Source: Betaproteobacteria bacterium UBA5582
Lineage (GTDB): Bacteria > Pseudomonadota > Gammaproteobacteria > Burkholderiales > Rhodocyclaceae
DNA: 9,650 bases
Assembly (NCBI GenBank): GCA_002425245.1
Contig: DILW01000110.1
Span: forward strand, 1-9,650
Reading direction: 5' to 3'
Translations under genes and position numbers: made by a program
The notes under the pieces: model-generated
What the model saw: the letters and a program-made list of their open reading frames with translations, nothing else
What the model was told of the DNA's origin: nothing
The model's database searches: none
Part shown: positions 1-5,339 of the stretch, one piece after another
How positions within the stretch are numbered: position 1 is the first letter of the stretch
Layout of the letters: every line of letters begins with the position of its first letter

Positions 1-73
1 GGGCGAGCGTCTCGCTGTTGCCGGAGTGGCCGGGTTCGCGGGTGGTGGCGTCGAGGAAGAGGAAACGGGACAT
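1..73 (-). CDS. Flavodoxin-fold (NADPH-dependent FMN reductase-like) protein, 5' end only
   Basis: Only the first 24 codons are present; the gene runs off the left edge. The N-terminus reads MSRFLFLDATTREPGHSGNS followed by ETLA. A hydrophobic first beta strand, then a Thr/Ser/Gly-rich loop with GNSExLA, is the usual phosphate-binding loop of flavodoxin-like NAD(P)H:quinone or FMN reductases. The start is the ATG at 73-71. No good Shine-Dalgarno precedes it (the upstream bases are CTGAATTTTCCCC), so the start is less certain than the reading frame. It lies downstream of the sulfide dehydrogenase-like gene on the same strand, separated by 78 nt that contain a strong hairpin, so it may be a separate transcript. 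The family call rests on one short motif and is tentative. Confidence 0.5.
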   Translation of the reverse strand, partial: MSRFLFLDATTREPGHSGNSETLA

Positions 74-107
74 GGGGAAAATTCAGAAGTAGGCAAAGGA
101 AACATTC

Positions 108-141
108 TGGCACGGCCGTTCCACATGAAACCGCCGTGCCA
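108..141 (-). terminator. Strong hairpin downstream of the sulfide dehydrogenase-like gene, probable terminator
   Basis: A perfect 9-bp inverted repeat (TGGCACGGC at 108-116, GCCGTGCCA at 133-141) encloses a 16-nt loop. It begins 10 nt past the stop codon at 152-154. On the minus strand it is followed by GAATGTTTCC, which is only weakly U-rich, so it may act as a Rho-assisted or mRNA-end-stabilising hairpin rather than a classical intrinsic terminator. Confidence 0.5.
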
Positions 142-151
142 CGCGACAGAC

Positions 152-1486
152 TCAGCCGAACATGTCCTCGACCTTGCCGGCGAACCACTGGAAGTCCTCG
201 GTCACCAGTTCGGGACGGCGCAGGTTGTCGTCGTCCTGGTCCTGGACAATCAGGCCCTTGTCGTTGACCCAGTACTTGAAGCGCACGGCAATCGCTTCCT
301 GCGGCTGCGTCTTGACCATCATGAAGCAGAGGTTGTCGGGCAGCGCCGGCTTCAGTTCGCGGCCCTTGATGCGGTCGGTGATGTACTTGGCGACGATCTT
401 GGCGTGGGCGTTGGCGACGTGGCCGGCCTTCGGGTAGTACTTGAAGAGCGGCGAGACGACGCCGACGGCGTCGCCGATCACGTAGGTGTCGGGGTCGTCC
501 TTGAGGTTGAGGAAGAAGGGATCGACGCCGGCCCAGCCGGTCAGCTTGCCTTCCGCGTCGCGGCCGATGACGCCGGCCTTCCAGGCCATGTCGCCGGCCT
601 GGTGCGGGGCCATCAGGATCGAATGGTCGAACTTGAAGTCGCCGGCCGTGGTCTTGATGCGCTTGTTGAAGGGATCGACTTCCTGGATCTGCGCCTTGGG
701 CACGTAGACGATCTGGTCCTTGTACAGCTCCTCGAAGGCGTCCTTGTAGCCGCCGCCGATCGGCATGATGCTCGGCTTGGGATCGAGAATGGTGATCTTG
801 CCCTTGATCTTGCGCTGCTTGAACAGGTCGGCGATCAGGCAGGCGCGCTCGTAGGGCGACGGCGGGCAGCGATGCGGTGGCGGCGGCAGCGTCATCACTA
901 GGTCGCCGCCCTGGAAATTCTGGATGCCCTGCTTGAGCTTGAAGTGCTCGGCGGTCGGGATGTAGGCGGCGGGGAACATCGCCTTGGTGTATTCGGCGGC
1001 CTTGCGGTCGTTGCCGAACCAGGCCTCGTAGTTGTAGCGGATGCCGGCGCCGACGATCAGGTAGTCGTAGTCGATCCAGCCCTGGGCGGTGACGACGCGC
1101 TTCTTGTCGCGCTCGAAGGCGGTGACCTCGGTCTGGATGAACTGGTAGCCGTACTTCTGGGCGACGTCGAGGTAGCTGAAGGTGAGGAACTGGGCATCGA
1201 CGACGTCGACCAGCCACTTGTTGCTCATCGGGCAGGCGAAGAAGATGGGGTTGCGTTCGAGCAGCACGACATCGAGTGTCGGGTCGAGCACTTTCAGGTG
1301 CTTGGCGGCGGTCACCCCGCCCCAGCCGCCGCCGCAAATGACCACGCGCTTGCCGGTAGCTTTCGGCAGCAGCGGGTCGGACTGCATCTGGATCAGGAAC
1401 GGTAGCGGGCTGGTCGGCGCGGCGATGGCGCCGGTGGCCCCGAGTGCCGCCCCCGCGGCAAGGAATTGTCGTCTGTTGAAGTTCAT
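152..1486 (-). CDS. FccB-like flavoprotein (flavocytochrome c sulfide dehydrogenase family), Tat-exported
   Basis: This is a 444-residue FAD-dependent oxidoreductase of the flavocytochrome c sulfide dehydrogenase / sulfide:quinone reductase group, predicted to act in the periplasm. It starts with a Tat signal (NRRQFLAAGAALGATGAIAA, residues 4-23). Next comes the FAD-binding loop CGGGWGG at 51-57. A Cys in FFACPMSN (about residue 85) matches the covalent FAD-linking Cys of FccB. A Cys in PHRCPPSPYERA (about 207) matches one redox-active Cys. A second nucleotide-site motif, YVIGDAV, lies at about 335-341, and the protein ends in an MFG tail as FccB does. The start at 1486 was chosen because GGAG sits 8 nt upstream and the Tat motif begins there; an in-frame ATG at 1552 would put 22 residues before the signal. 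The second redox Cys expected after GDA is Val here. No cytochrome c partner (FccA) is visible, so the electron acceptor and substrate are unknown. It follows selA on the same strand after a 132-nt hairpin-rich gap. Confidence 0.85.
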   Translation of the reverse strand: MNFNRRQFLAAGAALGATGAIAAPTSPLPFLIQMQSDPLLPKATGKRVVICGGGWGGVTAAKHLKVLDPTLDVVLLERNPIFFACPMSNKWLVDVVDAQFLTFSYLDVAQKYGYQFIQTEVTAFERDKKRVVTAQGWIDYDYLIVGAGIRYNYEAWFGNDRKAAEYTKAMFPAAYIPTAEHFKLKQGIQNFQGGDLVMTLPPPPHRCPPSPYERACLIADLFKQRKIKGKITILDPKPSIMPIGGGYKDAFEELYKDQIVYVPKAQIQEVDPFNKRIKTTAGDFKFDHSILMAPHQAGDMAWKAGVIGRDAEGKLTGWAGVDPFFLNLKDDPDTYVIGDAVGVVSPLFKYYPKAGHVANAHAKIVAKYITDRIKGRELKPALPDNLCFMMVKTQPQEAIAVRFKYWVNDKGLIVQDQDDDNLRRPELVTEDFQWFAGKVEDMFG

Positions 1487-1512
1487 CTTGTCGTCTCCAT
1501 GGGGTTGAACCA

Positions 1513-1595
1513 CCCGGGCACGGAGATGCCCGGATTTACAGGGTGGCGCCATGCGGCGCCGGGGGTCGGGAATGGCAGGCGGTGCGCGGACCGCC
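1513..1595 (-). promoter_or_regulatory. Three consecutive hairpins in the selA to fccB-like intergenic region
   Basis: The 132-nt gap between the selA stop (1619) and the next start (1486) holds three inverted repeats. They are GGCGGT/ACCGCC at 1578-1583 and 1590-1595; GGCGCC/GGCGCC at 1545-1550 and 1555-1560 (4-nt loop); and CCGGGCA/TGCCCGG at 1514-1520 and 1527-1533 (6-nt loop). None is followed by a U-tract. They could weaken read-through from selA, act as mRNA processing or stability structures, or form a leader for the flavoprotein gene. The structure is seen; the function is inference. Confidence 0.35.
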
Positions 1596-1618
1596 GCTCG
1601 TGGCCATTTCCGGAAAAA

Positions 1619-3016
1619 CTACAGTTGCAATGCTGACAGCTGGGCGACGAAACGCGCCTCGTCCTTGTCCTCCAGGCAGCGCAGGTCGAGCCGGAAGGCA
1701 TCGTCGCGGATGCTGCCGATCACCGGCTGCGGCAGCCCGCGAAAGGCGGCTTCGACGGCGGCCAGCGCCCTGCCCGGCTTTTTTGCCGGCGCGCGCAGGA
1801 CCAGTGATTTCGACGCCAGTCGCTCGACCGGCAAGGCACCGCTGCCGATCTGGCTGGCGCAGTGTTCGAGTGTAACCACATAACCGGCACCGACCGCCGC
1901 CTGCACTGCCGGCAGCAGCCGCTCGGCAAGGGCGGCGATCTCGCTCGGCGACCGGGTCAGCAGGCGCAAGGTCGGCAAGCGCTGGCACAGACGATCCGGA
2001 TCGCGATACAAACGCAGCGTCGCCTCCAACGCGGCAAGCGTCGTCTTGCCGACGCGCAGCGCGCGCTTCAACGGGTTCTTCTTGATCTTCGCGATCAGGT
2101 ACTTCCTGCCGACGATCAGCCCGGCCTGCGGCCCGCCGAGCAGCTTGTCGCCGGAGAAGGTGACGATGTCGGCGCCGGCGGCCAGCGCCTGCTGCGGCGT
2201 CGGCTCGGCGGGCAGGCCCAGCGCCGCGAAATCGGTCAGCGTACCGCTGCCCAGGTCGACGACGAAAGGCAGACCGGCGGCGTGGGCGATGTCGGCCACC
2301 GCCCGCTCATCGACGCTCTTGGTGAAACCGGTGACGACGTAGTTGCTGGTATGCACCTTCATCAGCAGCGCCGTGTTCGCGCCGATGGCATCAAAGTAAT
2401 CCTTCTCGTGCGTGCGGTTGGTGGTGCCGATCTCGACCAGCCTGACCTGCGCCCGCCGCATCACGTCGGGAATGCGGAAGGCGCCGCCGATCTCGACCAG
2501 CTCGCCGCGCGAGACCACCGCCTCCTTGCCCTGGGCCAGCGCGTTCAGCGTCAGCAGCACGGCGGCGGCGTTGTTGTTGACGATGGTTGCGGCAATGTCC
2601 GGCGAGCCGCCGGCGACCAGTTCGGCGAGCAGGCCCGAAACCAGGTCGTCGCGGTCGCCCCGCCCGCCGGATTCGAGGTCGTATTCCAGCGCACAGGGCG
2701 AACGCGCCGCCTCGACCATCAGCGCGATGGCTTCTTCGGACAATAGCGCACGGCCGAGGTTGGTATGCAGCACGGTACCGGTCAGGTTGAACACCGGCCG
2801 CAGATTGGCGCGGGCAGCATCGGCGGCGCGGCGGCGGGTGGCGGCGAGCAGCGTCGCCTCGTCGGGCAATGGCAGACCGTGCTTCGCGCCCTCGCGGGCA
2901 GCGGCCAGCTCGGCGCGGACGCAGGCAGTCACCGGCTGGCGGCCGTGCGCTTCGATCAGCTCGGGGAGTTGCTTGAGGAGGCGGTCAACCGCGGGCAGAC
3001 GTGGATTTTCGTTCAT
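1619..3016 (-). CDS. selA: L-seryl-tRNA(Sec) selenium transferase SelA
   Basis: SelA is the cytoplasmic, decameric PLP enzyme that converts Ser-tRNA(Sec) to Sec-tRNA(Sec) using selenophosphate. The 465-residue length matches the E. coli protein (about 463). Visible features are the N-terminal LPAVDRLL segment, the core stretch NLTGTVLHTNLGRA at about 77-90, the NNNAAAVLL stretch at about 147-155, IGTTNRTHEKDY at about 196-207, and the PLP-lysine motif TFSGDKLLGGPQAGL with Lys291. The ATG at 3016 is preceded by GGGAG with about 7 nt spacing, and that Shine-Dalgarno lies inside a hairpin. SelA is needed to decode the UGA in fdnG of this same locus. In the assumed ancestral order it would follow fdhE directly, but an antisense toxin-antitoxin module now lies between them. 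The stop is TAG at 1619-1621. Confidence 0.97.
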   Translation of the reverse strand: MNENPRLPAVDRLLKQLPELIEAHGRQPVTACVRAELAAAREGAKHGLPLPDEATLLAATRRRAADAARANLRPVFNLTGTVLHTNLGRALLSEEAIALMVEAARSPCALEYDLESGGRGDRDDLVSGLLAELVAGGSPDIAATIVNNNAAAVLLTLNALAQGKEAVVSRGELVEIGGAFRIPDVMRRAQVRLVEIGTTNRTHEKDYFDAIGANTALLMKVHTSNYVVTGFTKSVDERAVADIAHAAGLPFVVDLGSGTLTDFAALGLPAEPTPQQALAAGADIVTFSGDKLLGGPQAGLIVGRKYLIAKIKKNPLKRALRVGKTTLAALEATLRLYRDPDRLCQRLPTLRLLTRSPSEIAALAERLLPAVQAAVGAGYVVTLEHCASQIGSGALPVERLASKSLVLRAPAKKPGRALAAVEAAFRGLPQPVIGSIRDDAFRLDLRCLEDKDEARFVAQLSALQL

Positions 3017-3041
3017 GGCTTTCTCCCGGACCGGGCAGAAA
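3011..3041. repeat. 31-bp direct repeat, copy 1 (spans selA ribosome-binding site and start)
   Basis: This copy runs from GTTCATGGCTTTC through CCCGGACCGGG to GCAGAAA on the plus strand. It matches 3688-3718 at 30 of 31 positions; the only difference is T3024 against A3701. It contains the selA start codon (3014-3016) and Shine-Dalgarno. The two copies are 677 bp apart and bracket the whole toxin-antitoxin module. Confidence 0.9.
3017..3041 (-). promoter_or_regulatory. Hairpin enclosing the selA Shine-Dalgarno
   Basis: In the selA transcript UUUCU (3041-3037) can pair with AGAAA (3024-3020) and CCCG (3035-3032) with CGGG (3028-3025). This leaves one bulged G and a 3-nt loop. The GGGAG Shine-Dalgarno is in the 3' arm, four bases from the AUG, so folding would hide the ribosome-binding site. 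This could set a low or coupled translation rate for selA. The pairing is seen in sequence; the regulatory role is inferred. Confidence 0.4.
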
Positions 3042-3057
3042 AGTGCGGTGGAAAAAC

Positions 3058-3107
3058 TTGTCCAGCGGATACGGCTGACTTACAGTAAGGATGTAATGCC
3101 AGCTTAC
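3058..3107 (+). promoter_or_regulatory. Candidate promoter and operator of the toxin-antitoxin module
   Basis: TTGTCC (3058-3063) and TACAGT (3081-3086) are separated by exactly 17 nt and each match 4 of 6 consensus bases for a -35/-10 pair. The -10 lies inside an 11-bp palindrome, CTTACAGTAAG (3079-3089). Further GTAA (3093-3096) and TTAC (3104-3107) half-sites follow. AbrB-type antitoxins usually repress their own promoter, so these sites are reasonable operators. They also lie in the selA upstream region. Confidence 0.4.
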
Positions 3108-3120
3108 CCATGGAGGCAAC

Positions 3121-3351
3121 ATGACGGCACTTGCCAAAATCACCAGCAAGGGACAAACGACTATCCCGCAGGAAATCCGGGCGGCGCTCAAGGTCACCCC
3201 CGGCGATCTGATTGCCTGGGAAATCGCCCCGGATGGCAGCGCCACGGTGCGTCGCGTACAGCCGCTCGACCTCGAATACCTGAAGGCCGTGCAGGGCACG
3301 CTCAGCGAATGGAGCTGCGCCGAAGACGAGGCGGCCTACCGTGAGCTTTGA
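3121..3351 (+). CDS. AbrB/MazE-type antitoxin (SpoVT-AbrB domain)
   Basis: This 76-residue protein opens with the classic swapped-hairpin AbrB motif, ITSKGQTTIPQEIRAALKV (about residues 7-25), followed by PGDLIAWEI. Such proteins bind DNA as dimers and neutralise the partner toxin with an acidic C-terminal tail, here LSEWSCAEDEAAYREL. GGAGG at 3112-3116 sits 4 nt before the ATG. It is the first gene of a two-gene unit: its stop overlaps the toxin start by 11 bp, which implies translational coupling. It reads opposite to every other gene in the window, diverging from selA. It could still act as a regulator of this region even if the toxin is dead. Confidence 0.9.
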   Translation: MTALAKITSKGQTTIPQEIRAALKVTPGDLIAWEIAPDGSATVRRVQPLDLEYLKAVQGTLSEWSCAEDEAAYREL

Positions 3352-3679
3352 ACGCTTCGCGGTGGTCCGCGTACCGTTTCCCTTCACCGATCGCGATGCG
3401 ACCAAGAACCGGCCGGCGCTGGTGCTCTCCTCCGCCCGGCACTTCAACACCCCGGCCTGACACTCGGTTCTGGCCATGATCACCTCGGCCGGCACCCCAC
3501 CCTGGCCACTCGACTGCCCCATCGAAGACCTGAAATGCGCCGGCCTGCCGGCACCGTCGAAGGTCCGTTTCAAGCTGTTCACGCTCGACCACCGGCTGAT
3601 TCGCGGGCAGTTGGGATATCTCGGCGACAATGACCGCCTGCGGCTTGTCGAGGCGCTCGCGGCCTTGCTCGGCGATTGA
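3341..3679 (+). pseudogene. MazF/PemK-family toxin interrupted by an in-frame TGA
   Basis: Reading from GTG at 3341 gives a 112-codon frame that resembles a MazF/PemK mRNA interferase. It opens MSFERFAVVRVPFPFTD, continues KNRPALVLSS, and after codon 40 resumes HSVLAMITSAGTPPWPLD, then GLPAPSKVRFKLFTLDHRLI and a C-terminal helix. Codon 40 (3458-3460) is TGA. The predicted catalytic residues are Arg24 (in KNRPA) and Thr48 (in MITSA), matching the spacing of the known MazF Arg/Thr pair; the TGA falls between them. The stopped 39-residue product, or one restarted at ATG 3476, would each lack one catalytic residue. One substitution from a sense codon such as GGA, CGA, TGG or TGC explains it. No SECIS-like hairpin follows the TGA: the only nearby stem (3470-3475 with 3487-3492) has an 11-nt loop lacking the GU signature. 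Most likely a recent pseudogene; sequencing error or recoding are alternatives. Confidence 0.75.
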
Positions 3680-3687
3680 GTATTGAG

Positions 3688-3718
3688 GTTCATGGCTTTC
3701 ACCCGGACCGGGCAGAAA
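3688..3718. repeat. 31-bp direct repeat, copy 2 (between toxin and fdhE)
   Basis: This copy differs from 3011-3041 at one position. On the minus strand it carries a duplicate of the selA leader, including GTCCGGGTGAAAGCC and an ATG at 3693. The next bases (AACCTCAAT) still resemble the selA start (AACGAAAAT). It begins 8 nt past the toxin stop and ends 19 nt before the fdhE stop codon, marking the other edge of the inserted module. Its single difference weakens the leader hairpin found in copy 1. Confidence 0.9.
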
Positions 3719-3737
3719 GGTTGAGGGAAAGGCTGGG

Positions 3738-4652
3738 TCAGCCGCTGTAGGCACCGATCAGCAGCAGGTTCGGGCCGCTGCGCTGGTAGCCGGCTTCGTC
3801 GACCAGGATGTCGAGGGCGAGCGTCGCCAGGTCGTCGGCGACCGGGTCCACATTCGGGTCCTTGTCCTGATAGACGATCTTCAGGTAGCTCTTGCAGGCG
3901 TCGCAGGTTTCGGCGCGAACGGCCCCCTTGCTGCCTTCGAGTTCCTGCAGGGCGACTTCCTTGTCGTCCTCGCAGGTGGTGCAGGTGGCGCGCGGCACGT
4001 TCCATTCGGTATTGCACAGGCTGCAGTGCAGGTAGCGCAGGTTGTTGATGGCAGCGCCGAGACGGACCACGCTGGCCACCGCCGGGCTGCCGCAGCACGG
4101 GCAGACGGCCGGGGCGTCGAGTTTCTGCAGGCTAGCCGGGTCGAGGCACTGGGCCATGCCGGTGTAGGTGACTTGCAGGGCGGCGGCGATGAAGGGCAGT
4201 TCGCCGGCCAGGTCGGCGGAAATCTCGCCTTCGAGCAGGGTTGCCGCGAGTTTTTCCAGGCGGCTGTCGTCGGCCGTCTGCAGATCGCTCAACGTGGCTT
4301 TTGCCCCTTCCGGAATATCTTCGGCATCCAGACTGGCAATCAGGCAGCGCAAGGCGTCGCGCCAGACCGCCGGGCGCTCGCCCAGGTTGAGCGGGGGCAT
4401 GCCGTGGTTGCGGGCCAGTTCGCGGGCCTGCGCATCCGGCAGCGGGAATTCGGGGATGGCCTTGAGCGCATCGTGCTGGGCCTGGCTCAACCGGGCCAGG
4501 AAGCGCAACCACTCGGCCAGGCTGTGATCGCAGGCCAGGTGTTCGAAACGACGGGCGCGGACGGCAAACACGTCGGCTACCGGCAACAGGTAAGGCGCCG
4601 CCTCTTCGCTGGGCGGATGAAAATCTATCGGTTGGCTCTGCATGGGGTCCAT
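3738..4652 (-). CDS. fdhE: Formate dehydrogenase accessory protein FdhE
   Basis: FdhE is a cytoplasmic rubredoxin-like factor that binds the Tat-targeted formate dehydrogenase catalytic subunit and is needed for its activity. The 304-residue length fits the family (E. coli about 309). The C-terminal half carries the four metal-binding Cys pairs: CPCCGS, CSLCNTEW, CTTCEDD and CDACKSY. The acidic stretch PVADDLATLALDILVDEAGY near the end is also family-like. The start is taken at ATG 4652; ATG 4643 (MQSQPIDFHPP) is an alternative, and neither has a clear Shine-Dalgarno. The gene follows fdnI with 66 nt between them, and that gap holds an intrinsic terminator ending 4 nt before the start codon. 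This suggests FdhE is made only from read-through transcripts, at a level well below the structural subunits. The opposite-strand toxin gene converges on its 3' end. Confidence 0.95.
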   Translation of the reverse strand: MDPMQSQPIDFHPPSEEAAPYLLPVADVFAVRARRFEHLACDHSLAEWLRFLARLSQAQHDALKAIPEFPLPDAQARELARNHGMPPLNLGERPAVWRDALRCLIASLDAEDIPEGAKATLSDLQTADDSRLEKLAATLLEGEISADLAGELPFIAAALQVTYTGMAQCLDPASLQKLDAPAVCPCCGSPAVASVVRLGAAINNLRYLHCSLCNTEWNVPRATCTTCEDDKEVALQELEGSKGAVRAETCDACKSYLKIVYQDKDPNVDPVADDLATLALDILVDEAGYQRSGPNLLLIGAYSG

Positions 4653-4656
4653 CTTG

Positions 4657-4695
4657 AAAAAAGCGGGGATGCAGGAATATTCCTGCAGAGCCCCG
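4657..4695 (-). terminator. Intrinsic terminator between fdnI and fdhE
   Basis: On the minus strand CGGGG (4695-4691) pairs with CCCCG (4668-4664), and TGCAGGAATATTCCTGCA is a perfect 18-bp palindrome (4687-4670) inside it. A short asymmetric internal loop separates the two stems. Six U residues (4662-4657) follow directly. This is a textbook GC-rich hairpin plus U-tract. It lies 23 nt past the fdnI stop and 4 nt before the fdhE AUG, so it should separate the abundant fdnGHI message from fdhE, with partial read-through. Confidence 0.8.
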
Positions 4696-4718
4696 GTAAC
4701 GCAAGGTAAATCGAAAAA

Positions 4719-5339
4719 CTACTTTCCCGTAATCTGGCGATACCAGCCACGATGATGCTGTTTGGCCCAGGCGCGGGTGACCGTGCCGTACCACATGGCG
4801 CGGATGGTGCCCTTGACCCAGATGGCGGCATAGACGTGCACCATGATCAGGCCGATCATCACGGCGCCGGCGGCGGCATGGACGACGGCGCCGAGGCGGA
4901 CGATGTCCACCGGCAGGTCGAACCAGGCCCGCCAGATGACGATGCCGGACAGGGTCATCAGCAGCATGCTGATGGCCAAAGCCCAGAACATCACCTTCTG
5001 GCCGCCGTTGTACTTGCCCTGCTCCGGCATGTTGTGGTCGTCGCCGTCAACCATCTGGTCGACCTTGGAGAGCCACTCCTTGTCCGCCGGCGTCATCTTG
5101 TTCAGATGCTTGAAGCGGAAGAACATGACGACGAAGGCCAGCGCCATGATCACCCCCAGGTAGGGGTGCAGGATGCGCGTCCACACCGGCCCGCCGAACA
5201 GCTGCGTCAGCGGGAAGAACGCCGGGTGGAAGAAGGCCAGTCCGGAGAGTGCCAGCAGGATGAAGCTGATACCCACCACCCAGTGGTTGGCCCGTTCCGA
5301 CGCGTTGTAGCGCTTGAGGTCCTTGGGATCGCGGATCAT
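4719..5339 (-). CDS. fdnI: Formate dehydrogenase cytochrome b556 (gamma) subunit
   Basis: This is the membrane anchor of formate dehydrogenase-N/O. It takes electrons from the iron-sulfur subunit through two b haems to quinone. The 206-residue protein has four hydrophobic segments at about 20-37, 57-75, 115-134 and 150-174. Histidines at 19, 58, 154 and 168 are placed as the haem ligands are in E. coli FdnI, including the 14-residue spacing of the last pair. The basic C-terminus (KQHHRGWYRQITGK) faces the cytoplasm in the family. The ATG overlaps the fdnH stop as ATGA, and GGAGG precedes it by 7 nt, so the two genes are translationally coupled. The symbol fdoI would fit equally well, since the FdnI and FdoI forms cannot be told apart here. 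Confidence 0.95.
   Translation of the reverse strand: MIRDPKDLKRYNASERANHWVVGISFILLALSGLAFFHPAFFPLTQLFGGPVWTRILHPYLGVIMALAFVVMFFRFKHLNKMTPADKEWLSKVDQMVDGDDHNMPEQGKYNGGQKVMFWALAISMLLMTLSGIVIWRAWFDLPVDIVRLGAVVHAAAGAVMIGLIMVHVYAAIWVKGTIRAMWYGTVTRAWAKQHHRGWYRQITGK

Noticed and set aside
26..901. Plus-strand frame of 291 codons opposite the flavoprotein gene
   Set aside because: Antisense shadow of the FccB-like gene, whose Tat signal, FAD motifs and conserved cysteines define the coding strand.
3458..3492. SECIS element after the toxin UGA
   Set aside because: The only stem (CUGGCC with GGCCGG) has an 11-nt loop without the GU signature and no lower stem next to the UGA, unlike the fdnG element. 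No support for a standard SECIS by eye.
3013..4098. Minus-strand open frame of 361 codons overlapping fdhE and the toxin-antitoxin genes
   Set aside because: Its upstream part overlaps fdhE in another frame and its translation has no family resemblance. It is not called as a protein; only its 3' part from the duplicated ATG is discussed as a possible translational bridge.
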